Assembly (NCBI GenBank): GCA_030607895.1
Contig: JAUWJC010000322.1
Span: 1-5,302 of the forward strand
DNA length: 5,302 nt
Origin: Pirellulales bacterium
Lineage (GTDB): Bacteria; Planctomycetota; Planctomycetia; Pirellulales; Thermoguttaceae
Direction: 5' to 3'
Made by a program: the position numbers and the translations under genes. Under the pieces are notes generated by a model. It saw only the letters and a list, made by a program, of their open reading frames with translations. It was not told the origin of the DNA and did not search any database. Below, piece after piece: positions 1-5,302 of this stretch. Positions within the stretch are counted from its first letter, which is position 1; every line of letters begins with the position of its first letter.

Positions 1-230
1 AAAACAAAGAAAAGAACCCATCTCAGATGAACAAAGACAAAAGATAAAGGAATTTTGGACAAGAAGACTAAAATGATGGCCAGGACAAGTCCAAGAAAGG
101 CCACCCTAATATCTTCCAGGAGTACAATAGAGAGGATTAAGGTAGAAATAGAAACTATTTTTACTCTTGCATCCCACGAATGCAAGGGCGATTTAAGATG
201 GGCAAATTTGTCAATCTCAGGTAGATGCAT
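1..230 (-). CDS. cbiQ: Cobalt ECF transporter membrane subunit CbiQ, N-terminal part
   Basis: The minus strand from the ATG at 230-228 is open to the left edge and gives 76 codons plus two bases. The start reads MHLPEIDKFAHL, followed by SPLHSWDARVK, then hydrophobic runs (ILSIVLL, FLGLVLAIILVFL) and IPLSFVFVHLRWVL. This is the typical N-terminus of CbiQ, the energy-coupling (T) membrane component of cobalt transporters of the CbiMNQO type. The family couples CbiO-driven ATP hydrolysis to the substrate-binding CbiM/CbiN pair and supplies cobalt for cobalamin synthesis. The two hydrophobic runs (about residues 27-38 and 43-56) fit its first membrane segments. A purine-rich leader with GAAGGG (bases 242-247, read on the minus strand) lies 11 bases before the ATG. 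The C-terminal two thirds and the partner genes lie outside the window. GC content is about 37%, unlike everything to its right, so it probably belongs to another genome or a transferred segment. The family call is firm; the host is unknown. Confidence 0.85.
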   Translation of the reverse strand, partial: MHLPEIDKFAHLKSPLHSWDARVKIVSISTLILSIVLLEDIRVAFLGLVLAIILVFLSKIPLSFVFVHLRWVLFFV

Positions 231-241
231 TCTTCTTTTCA

Positions 242-247
242 CCCTTC
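242..247 (-). promoter_or_regulatory. Probable ribosome binding site of cbiQ
   Basis: GAAGGG on the minus strand lies 11 bases upstream of the cbiQ ATG within a purine-rich leader. The spacing is slightly long but acceptable. It supports the choice of ATG at 230. Confidence 0.45.
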
Positions 248-249
248 TT

Positions 250-262
250 TTTTTTGCAGGAA
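250..262. other. Composition break / probable chimeric or recombination junction
   Basis: To the left is AT-rich sequence that carries the 5' end of cbiQ on the minus strand. To the right, GC-rich sequence enters the middle of a glycoside hydrolase reading frame on the plus strand. The two genes would have to abut head to head with only about 30 bases between the cbiQ ATG and an already internal part of the hydrolase. There is no room for the hydrolase's start, signal peptide or promoter. The simplest explanation is a join of unrelated sequences, either an assembly chimera or a real recombination. The exact base cannot be fixed by eye. Confidence 0.7.
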
Positions 263-1433
263 AGTCGTCCAGCTCGAAGACGTGGCCGCCGGACCGTGGA
301 GCGAAACCGTCCGACGCGTGTACGCCGGACCGGGAAACGTGATCTGCAAACCCGAGGCGTTCCGCTTGGGTTTTGGCGGGCACCGGCTGGCGACGTCGTT
401 TGTTGGATTCGACTTTGCCGGCGGGTTATCGCTCGTCCAGGCGGTCGACGTCCCGCCTACTCGCCTGGAAGTGCGGCCGGCTGATCGGCACTATTCGCTG
501 CACGTGGCGCACGACTCCACCACGTCCGCCATAACGTTCATACCGGACGAAAACGTCTGGAGCGCGGCCAAAGTGTGGCGCGACACCAACGGCCTGGTGG
601 CTGCCGGCGGCGTGCGGAAAGCGTCCGGGCGGTTCGTTTTCGACCTGTGGGGCGGACATTATGGTTCCAGTACCGAATCGCTGCGCACGGCGTTCCGCTA
701 CGGACTGACCGACGCGATGGTTATTTGGCACAACTGGCAGCGATGGGGATACGACTACCGATTGCCCGATATCTATCCGCCCAATTCCAAGTACGGCACG
801 CTGGAAGAAATGCGGCAGTTGATCCGGCTCTGCAAAGACTCCGGCGTGCCGTTCGGCCTGCACGACAACTACATCGACTTCTATCCCGACGCCGACGACT
901 TCTCCTACGAAAAGAACATCGCCTTCAATCAGTCGGGCTCCCCGGTGAAAGCCTGGCTCAATGAAGGCCGAGACGCCCGATCGTACCGTTACCGGTCCGA
1001 CCGCGTGGCGCCGCCGCTGAAACGCAACTTGAAGCTGATCCGCGAGCATCTGGCGCCGACGGCCTACTTCATCGACGTCTGGACCAGCGTCCGGCCGTAC
1101 GAATACTGGACGTCCGACGGCCAATTCTTCACCAGCGTGTCCAGCCGGGATACCTGGGGAGAGTTGTTCGCCTGGATCCGCGATCTGCTGGGTGATGACG
1201 CACCTCAGACTTCCGAGGCCGGACACGACCAACTCATCGGTTGGCTGGACGGGGCCGACACGCAACACTTGCGCGTGGGCACTCCGCCCGGCGGCAGAAT
1301 GGGGTGGATGGTCTGGCCGATCCGCTGCGCCGACGCCGAGCGAATCCCCTGGTTCGACATGGCCCATCACGACCGGTTCATCTTGCACGGGGCCGGCTAC
1401 TCCGACGATACGCGGCCGGGCTGGACCCGCGAT
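261..1433 (+). CDS. Glycoside hydrolase (GH101/DUF5696-like), 5' segment of a frameshifted gene
   Basis: This is the first part (about 391 codons) of a large carbohydrate-active enzyme that continues in another frame at 1433-2566. Residues 1 to about 120 look like the beta-supersandwich domain that precedes the barrel in such enzymes (GFDFAGGLSLVQAVDVPP). From about residue 125 a TIM-barrel segment follows, with landmarks HNWQRWGYDYRLPD (from residue 157), GVPFGLHDNYIDFYPDADDF (around 197), YFIDVWTSVRPYEYW and TSEAGHDQLIGW. Asp272 in FIDVW and Glu319 in TSEAG are plausible catalytic nucleophile and acid/base by analogy with GH101-type glycosidases. That assignment is inference. The frame is open from an ATG at 225, but residues coded by 225-260 come from the foreign AT-rich side, so no genuine start or signal peptide is visible and the gene is 5'-truncated. 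After 1433 this frame runs out of homology-like sequence and stops at 1551-1553. The exact substrate is unknown. Glycosidase character is likely; the family assignment is moderate. Confidence 0.65.
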
Positions 1434-1436
1434 TGC
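1425..1436 (+). other. Frameshift inside the glycoside hydrolase gene
   Basis: Up to about 1433 the sensible protein (DRFILHGAGYSDDTRPGWTRD) lies in the frame of 261. From 1433 on, LHGIYSDDYIATEVLTGHP lies in the frame of the stop at 2564-2566. The two parts join smoothly if one base is missing next to GAT/TTG (for example GATCTG giving Asp-Leu). No slippery heptamer or following stem is evident, so a sequencing error or a real disabling deletion is more likely than programmed frameshifting. Confidence 0.75.
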
Positions 1437-2566
1437 ACGGTATCTACAGCGACGACTACATCGCCACCGAAGTGCTCACCGGCCACCCGGCAATGGTGCC
1501 CGAACCGTTCGGATACAACGTCGTCCGAAAATACTGGCTGCTTGGCGAACTGATGCGGGCGCTGGCAATGCGGCGGATTGAAAGCGTCCAGTTCGTCGGC
1601 GACAATATCCACCGGCAGCACGTCCGCTGGGACGGCGCAGGAGAGGTTTGGGTCAACCGGGGCCGGAGCGATTGGACCGTGGCCGGCGGGACGCTGCCGG
1701 AGTTCGGTTTCCTGGCCCGGGTGCCGACGGACAAAGGACCGGTCGAGGCCTCGATTACCCGACGCGACGGCGTCATTGTCGAGACGGCCCGCTCGGCCCG
1801 GCAACTTTACGTCAACGGCCGGCGTGTCGTCGCAACCAGGCTACCCATTCGGCCGGCAGTGAAGGAACTGAAGTACCTGGGCGACCGGAAGTTCGAGTTG
1901 GCACTGGTCTGGCAGGCCGACGAACCGATTCCGGCCGGCTGGTCGCCGTTTCTTCACTTCTGCGACGCAGCCGACGAGATTGTCTTCCAGCCGGGACATC
2001 ACCCCGGCACGTTCGAGTCGGCCAGGCAGGGGCAGATCGTCGCCAAGGCATCGTCCACCGTGCCTAAAGGACTCAAGCCGGGCGCAACTTTGGAACTTCG
2101 CGCGGGCATCTACAATCGAGAGACCGGCGTGCGGCTCGCGCTTTCCGGCCCGGACGACGGCGGCCGGCGGATTCGGCTGGGGACGATTCGGCTGGAGGGC
2201 GAAGGCGACCGGCTCGACGGAATCGCCTGGACGCCGCACAAACCCAAGCCCGATCTGCTGTTGGCCCGACGGAATCCAGACTCCAAGCCAATCGACTTTG
2301 GACCGGTGATCACTGCCGGAGGTTGCCGGCTGAGCCTCGACGGCCGTGCACTCGTCTTCACGCCGCTGCCCGCCGTCGGTGGGCCGGAGTTCTCCGTCCG
2401 GCTCCGCTGGGCCGCGCTGGGGTGGCAATTGCCCGAGCCGAAATTCGTCGAAGCACTCGACCTGCAAGGAAAAGTCCTCAGCCGCCGGCCGGTCGACCGG
2501 CAGGGCGACTGCGTGGCCATAATCTGCCGGCCGAAGGTGTTTGCCTATCGACTCACGGCAGACTGA
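1433..2566 (+). CDS. Glycoside hydrolase (GH101/DUF5696-like), 3' segment with C-terminal beta domains
   Basis: This is the second part (377 codons plus TGA) of the enzyme that begins at 261. It opens with the end of the barrel region (LHGIYSDDYIATEVLTGHP, then a helix-rich YWLLGELMRALAMRRIESV). It continues with a short beta domain around EVWVNRGRSDWTV and GTLPEFGFLARV, of the kind that caps glycosidase barrels. Next is an accessory beta-sandwich-like stretch (KFELALVWQADEPIPAGW, then LELRAGIYNRETGVRLAL and RIRLGTIRLEGEG). The last 100 residues look like another beta-rich tail. No catalytic residues are proposed here. On its own this piece lacks the proposed active site, and any internal start such as the ATG at 1493 would give only accessory domains. 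Codon use and GC match the 5' segment, and the two pieces overlap in frame, so they are one gene. The function of the C-terminal domains, possibly carbohydrate binding or structural, is not established. Confidence 0.6.
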   Translation: MHGIYSDDYIATEVLTGHPAMVPEPFGYNVVRKYWLLGELMRALAMRRIESVQFVGDNIHRQHVRWDGAGEVWVNRGRSDWTVAGGTLPEFGFLARVPTDKGPVEASITRRDGVIVETARSARQLYVNGRRVVATRLPIRPAVKELKYLGDRKFELALVWQADEPIPAGWSPFLHFCDAADEIVFQPGHHPGTFESARQGQIVAKASSTVPKGLKPGATLELRAGIYNRETGVRLALSGPDDGGRRIRLGTIRLEGEGDRLDGIAWTPHKPKPDLLLARRNPDSKPIDFGPVITAGGCRLSLDGRALVFTPLPAVGGPEFSVRLRWAALGWQLPEPKFVEALDLQGKVLSRRPVDRQGDCVAIICRPKVFAYRLTAD

Positions 2567-2573
2567 GTCTTGC

Positions 2574-2620
2574 CAGGTCGGAAGTCGGAGGTCGGAAGTC
2601 GGAAGTCGGAAGTCGGAAGG
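2574..2620. repeat. Tandem 7-base repeat (GAAGTCG)n
   Basis: Nearly seven head-to-tail copies of a 7-base unit: one degenerate (CAGGTCG at 2574-2580), GAAGTCG, GAGGTCG, three more GAAGTCG units, then a partial GAAGG. It starts seven bases after the stop of the glycoside hydrolase and runs into the hairpin element downstream. Because the unit length is not a multiple of two or three it looks like a slippage-type microsatellite. Spurious open frames through it read as Ser-Glu-Val-Gly-Ser-Arg-Lys repeats. Confidence 0.9.
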
Positions 2621-2621
2621 T

Positions 2622-2657
2622 CCCCTCTCCCTCTGGGAGAGGATTAGGTCCCTACCG
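2622..2657. repeat. REP-like palindrome between convergent genes
   Basis: CCTCTCCC (2624-2631) and GGGAGAGG (2635-2642) form a perfect 8-base stem with a 3-base loop, followed by ATTAGGTCCCTACC, a degenerate form of the usual GGTxxGGGTGAGGG tail. A sister copy lies at 3785-3818 in the same orientation. The TAA stop of the minus-strand iron-sulfur gene (2646-2644) sits inside this element. There is no clear U-tract, so its use as an intrinsic terminator for the two convergent genes is possible but not shown. Confidence 0.7.
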
Positions 2658-5052
2658 GACACGCCTGCAAGCAGCGCTGGACAATCGTATCAACCTGGCA
2701 CGGATAGAGATATCCGACGACCTGCAAGGGGTCTTTTTTGTTGAGTGCTTCCTGTGCGGTTTGCTGGTTGATTTCGCCGGGTATCGGCATATCAGGTGTC
2801 TTCCAGCCGATGCAGCATGGCCCGGCTTCTGCCACCATCCCCAGCGATCGCGACCACTGACACCTGTCTTCGTGTCGACTGTAGATCTCGCACGTCCGGC
2901 CGCGAATCTCAAGTGTCGCAACTTGATCTTCTTGAAGGGCGCCGACCGGGCAGGCCGCCGCGCACTTGCCGCACTCCAAGCAGACCGATTCGTCGAACGG
3001 CCCGGTCTGGGGTAAATCGGCTGTTGTCACAACACAGACGAACTCGTGACGCGGTCCGAACTGGGGCGTCAGCAGCAGGCCGCTTCGGCCGACCTGGCCC
3101 AGCCCGGCTGCCGCCGCCACCGGCGCGTTGGCCCGAAGATCAGGGTGCCCGAGCTTCGCCCAGGCAAACTCCCAGTATGGAGCCACCGTGCGGAACGAAC
3201 CCAGCGAGCAATCGGCCAGCGGCAATGTCCGATGGCCCTTGCACTCCAGCCACGCGGCAAGATCGCCCGAGGCCCCCAGCACCTCGCGCAATATCTGGTA
3301 CTGGAGATAGCTGTACGACACGGCACATTCGGCCTCCTGCCTGCCGGCAAGCTCGACGACCCGTTCAGGGATGGCCATCAGCAGAACGACCACGGATCGT
3401 GCCCCGGGCAGGGCCTTTTTGAAGTCGAGCAGTCCGGGTATCCCTTCCAGGTTGTCGACGGAAACGACCCCAATGGCGTCGATTTGCTCGATACACGCAA
3501 GCCGCTCGAACTCGTCCAGCGGCAGGTCTGGTTGCTCCGGGTGAATTGTCTCTTGCAGGCGGTCCAGTGGGGCCTGGCAGATAACGGCACAGGACGTGCA
3601 ATGCTCGGCGCGGTCGCCCGAGTCGGTCTTATCGGCTGCGCCTGCCGTCATCGATTGCTGCTCGCGTTGCACACCCATCTCATCGCGGGCGGCTACCTTG
3701 TACCTCACCCCGCGGCTGAACGGCCGTTGCTCACCCTCTGAGAATTCATAGCAGCCGGCTTCCCCGGGCGGGTCTTCCGAGACTCCTCTCCTTCCGGGAG
3801 AGGTCGGGTGAGGGGGTGTTCTGTCAAAATCCCTGAGCGCCGCCGAGGAAAGCGACATCCAGTCCTGCATCGCCTCATGGCCCAACTCGTCCAGGTAGGC
3901 CGCAATGTCGTAAGCCGCAACCGAAAGCCGCACCTTGACCGCCGCTTCCAAAAAGGCCCTGTCGTCATCGAGCAACGCATGGCCCGTCGGATAACTCGGT
4001 ACCCGGCACGCAAACGAAATCACCCAGGAAAAATGCTCCCTCATCCGCTCTACGGGATAGCCGTCGGTCTGCTGCATATCCCGGTCGGCGAAATCGGCCA
4101 GCGGCTGGATGGCCAGCCTGTCGGCCCCATTGATTCGGGCAAGCCGGCGAATCCGGTCGACAAGTTGCCGTGTCGGTATGGTATTGTGTTGTTTTTGCCT
4201 CCGCGGCGCGGTCGTATGTTGTCGGTCCCAGTACCTTATGGGTTGCGACATACAGTAGCGGAAGCAATTGCCGAACTCACCACCCACGCGCCGCACCCCC
4301 CGGCCTGCCGCCCGATACAGGTCCTCCTCCGTGCTGACGTCGAATTCCGACAGCCGGTCCATATCCATGGCGAACTGCTCGCCCCACAGACATCGCCAGC
4401 GATTCAGCTTCGCGTACTTGTAGTGCTGATCCTCTATCAGCACCTCGTCGAAGCCAGACTCCAGCACCAGCCGGCCGGAGAAGTTGTCGCCCGGACATCG
4501 CTTCGCGCACATGTTGCACCGATCACACAACTCGGGTCCTCGATAGAGCGGGTCGGGAGTGAGTTCGGCGCTGGTGATGACCGAGATCAGCCGCTGGCGG
4601 GGGCCGAATCGCTCGGACAGCAGCAGGTTGTTCCAGCCGAACACTCCCAGCCCGGCCGCCACCGCCGCATGACGGTGCGAGAAGCTCGAAGTGTTGGTCG
4701 ACCGGATGCCCTTGTACGGCCGATGCCGCCAGTAACCCGTGCACGGCATCGGAATGCTCTTGTGCCCGTGCCGCTCGAGGAACCGGGCCATCCGATGCGA
4801 CATGGTGTCCAGCTTCGGGATCATGCCGATCTGGAACGGGCCGGCATAGTTGCTGTTGGGCAGCCCGCCCCATTCCACGGAAGCGTCCGGGTGATGGATG
4901 CCCATGACAACAACCGCTCTGGCCTCCGGCAGGTGTGCCTGCGGAGAGAGCATCCCGGGCGCGTGCTTCCACCGCGCCACCGGTGCGATACCCACCAGAT
5001 CGGCCCCCATTCCACGGGCATGTTCCTTTACCAAGGCAGTCAGATCGCTCAC
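2644..5052 (-). CDS. Three-module QueG/reductive-dehalogenase-like iron-sulfur protein
   Basis: An 802-residue, probably cytoplasmic redox protein; no signal peptide or twin-arginine motif is seen. Module A (about 1-290) has GADLVGIAPV near the start, SHRHAAVAAGLGVFGWNNLL (125-144), a ferredoxin signature C176-x2-C179-x2-C182-x3-C186-P, then C221 and C263-x3-C267. Module C (about 512-802) repeats the plan: AAAAGLGQVGRSGLLLTPQF, C691-x2-C694-x2-C697-x3-C701-P, then C721, C731 and C794-x3-C798-P at the very end. Module B (294-410) keeps only the front half (GADRLAIQPL to YLDELGHEAM) and then a linker with a remnant C485-x2-C488-x3-C492. The arrangement matches the 4Fe-4S double-cluster proteins related to epoxyqueuosine reductase and reductive dehalogenases, some of which bind cobalamin. 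Substrate and cofactor here are unknown. The GTG at 5052-5050 is chosen because AAGAGG precedes it by 6 bases. The frame is open up to an ATG at 5172, but that start lies inside an inverted repeat and adds no family-like sequence. The gene converges on the glycoside hydrolase. Confidence 0.8.
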   Translation of the reverse strand: MSDLTALVKEHARGMGADLVGIAPVARWKHAPGMLSPQAHLPEARAVVVMGIHHPDASVEWGGLPNSNYAGPFQIGMIPKLDTMSHRMARFLERHGHKSIPMPCTGYWRHRPYKGIRSTNTSSFSHRHAAVAAGLGVFGWNNLLLSERFGPRQRLISVITSAELTPDPLYRGPELCDRCNMCAKRCPGDNFSGRLVLESGFDEVLIEDQHYKYAKLNRWRCLWGEQFAMDMDRLSEFDVSTEEDLYRAAGRGVRRVGGEFGNCFRYCMSQPIRYWDRQHTTAPRRQKQHNTIPTRQLVDRIRRLARINGADRLAIQPLADFADRDMQQTDGYPVERMREHFSWVISFACRVPSYPTGHALLDDDRAFLEAAVKVRLSVAAYDIAAYLDELGHEAMQDWMSLSSAALRDFDRTPPHPTSPGRRGVSEDPPGEAGCYEFSEGEQRPFSRGVRYKVAARDEMGVQREQQSMTAGAADKTDSGDRAEHCTSCAVICQAPLDRLQETIHPEQPDLPLDEFERLACIEQIDAIGVVSVDNLEGIPGLLDFKKALPGARSVVVLLMAIPERVVELAGRQEAECAVSYSYLQYQILREVLGASGDLAAWLECKGHRTLPLADCSLGSFRTVAPYWEFAWAKLGHPDLRANAPVAAAAGLGQVGRSGLLLTPQFGPRHEFVCVVTTADLPQTGPFDESVCLECGKCAAACPVGALQEDQVATLEIRGRTCEIYSRHEDRCQWSRSLGMVAEAGPCCIGWKTPDMPIPGEINQQTAQEALNKKDPLQVVGYLYPCQVDTIVQRCLQACPVGT
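3785..3818. repeat. REP-like palindrome translated within the iron-sulfur gene
   Basis: CCTCTCC (3785-3791) and GGAGAGG (3797-3803) form a 7-base stem, followed by TCGGGTGAGGGGGTG. This is the same element type and orientation as the copy at 2622-2657. It lies inside the minus-strand coding frame and is read as TPPHPTSPGRRG (residues 412-423), directly after module B stops resembling its sister modules. It keeps the frame open. Confidence 0.75.
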
Positions 5053-5058
5053 CAGGGA

Positions 5059-5064
5059 CCTCTT
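5059..5064 (-). promoter_or_regulatory. Ribosome binding site deciding the start of the iron-sulfur gene
   Basis: AAGAGG on the minus strand is 6 bases upstream of GTG (5052-5050). The first residues after it, VSDLTALVKEHARGMGADLVGI, align with the beginnings of modules B and C, which supports this start over the in-frame ATG at 5172. Confidence 0.6.
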
Positions 5065-5116
5065 GTGACTATAGTGCCGTGCCGCCTTGTGAAACGTGAT
5101 TTGACAACGCCCGGAA

Positions 5117-5195
5117 CCGAAAAAGGGACCAGGTTTAATTTGTGCGAAGCACCCTCCGGGCCGTTCCGGCAAATTAAACCTGGTCCCTTTTTCGG
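5117..5195. repeat. Inverted repeat, 26-base arms (AAAAAGGGACCAGG type)
   Basis: The left arm 5117-5142 and right arm 5170-5195 are perfect reverse complements over 26 bases, separated by 27 bases. Outer ends read CCGAAAAAGGGACC and GGTCCCTTTTTCGG. The A5/T5 runs outside a GGGACC/GGTCCC core would let it act as a bidirectional terminator. It equally resembles palindromic elements dispersed by REP-associated transposases. No transposase is present in the window. It lies 65 bases upstream of the GTG start of the iron-sulfur gene. Confidence 0.9.
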
Positions 5196-5212
5196 CCTAA
5201 TTACAGACATGC

Positions 5213-5289
5213 GTAGGGTGGGTGCTTGCACCCACGCGAATTTTCGGTTGTCCGTGCGCATTGCGCGTGGGTGCAAGCACCCACCCTAC
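5213..5289. repeat. Inverted repeat, 26-base arms (GTAGGGTGGGTGC type)
   Basis: The left arm 5213-5238 and right arm 5264-5289 are perfect reverse complements over 26 bases with a 25-base spacer. Each arm is itself a palindrome: GTGGGTGC-TT-GCACCCAC on the left, and the same with AA on the right. The element can therefore fold as one long stem or as two small hairpins. It begins 17 bases after the previous inverted repeat. Apart from these two repeats I see no gene in 5053-5302. Confidence 0.9.
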
Positions 5290-5302
5290 CGTGTTTCCTG
5301 TA

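Noticed and set aside
236..260. A eukaryote-like 3' splice site: a long pyrimidine tract followed by GCAGG
   Set aside because: The tract is the complement of the purine-rich leader and ribosome binding site of cbiQ on the minus strand, and the sequence on both sides is bacterial.
55..342. Plus-strand 95-residue open frame with a TTG start
   Set aside because: It crosses the composition break and is antisense to cbiQ on its left and out of frame with the glycosidase on its right.
426..1388. Minus-strand 320-residue open frame
   Set aside because: Antisense to the glycosidase barrel. Its translation is rich in Arg, Gly and Val with no recognisable motif, as expected for the complement of GC-rich coding sequence.
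1425..1450. Programmed -1 frameshifting in the glycosidase
   Set aside because: No X-XXY-YYZ slippery heptamer and no obvious downstream stem or pseudoknot is seen, and the family is not known for recoding.
2323..3015. Plus-strand 230-residue open frame spanning the convergent gap
   Set aside because: It overlaps the glycosidase end in another frame, translates the heptamer repeat, and is antisense to module C of the iron-sulfur gene.
3046..3741. Plus-strand 231-residue open frame
   Set aside because: Antisense to modules B and C of the iron-sulfur gene; no domain is recognisable.
5068..5073. TATAGT as a -10 promoter element for the iron-sulfur gene
   Set aside because: It is only about 16 bases from the start codon, leaving almost no leader for the ribosome binding site, and no well-spaced -35 element is visible.
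5053..5172. N-terminal extension of the iron-sulfur protein to the ATG at 5172
   Set aside because: The extra 40 residues translate part of an inverted repeat and do not align with the starts of the other modules. The GTG at 5052 has a good ribosome binding site.
5117..5289. CRISPR-like array from the paired repeats
   Set aside because: The repeats are inverted, not direct, and the two pairs have different sequences.

Overview
The window looks like a piece of a metagenome-type contig from a GC-rich bacterium, most plausibly a planctomycete. That taxonomic guess is inference. It rests on roughly 60-65% GC, a large glycosidase of a kind common in that phylum, and abundant short palindromic and tandem repeats. 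No rRNA or other phylogenetic marker is present.

Layout: (1) Bases 1 to about 256 are clearly AT-richer (about 37% GC by hand count over 1-240, against 65% over 301-360). On the minus strand they carry the first 76 codons of a cobalt ECF-transporter membrane subunit, CbiQ, which runs off the left edge. (2) At about 250-262 the composition switches abruptly, and a plus-strand glycoside hydrolase resembling GH101/DUF5696 begins without its own N-terminus. Its reading continues to 2566 but needs a one-base frame change near 1433, so as sequenced it is two fragments of one gene. (3) A 77-base gap (2567-2643) between convergent genes holds a 7-base tandem repeat and a small REP-like hairpin. (4) The minus strand from 5052 to 2644 encodes an 802-residue iron-sulfur protein. 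It is built from three related modules of the epoxyqueuosine reductase (QueG)/reductive dehalogenase type: two complete, each with its own iron-sulfur region, and a middle one that is truncated. A REP-like repeat is translated in frame inside the middle linker. (5) The last 250 bases hold no gene but contain two neighbouring, nearly perfect inverted repeats with 26-base arms.

Functionally, the window shows no coherent operon. The glycosidase and the iron-sulfur protein converge, and cbiQ diverges from the glycosidase across what is probably an assembly or recombination junction. The tempting link, cobalt uptake beside a possibly cobalamin-binding reductase, is weak because the two lie on opposite sides of that junction. 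The most notable item is the three-module iron-sulfur protein with a decayed, repeat-invaded central module.
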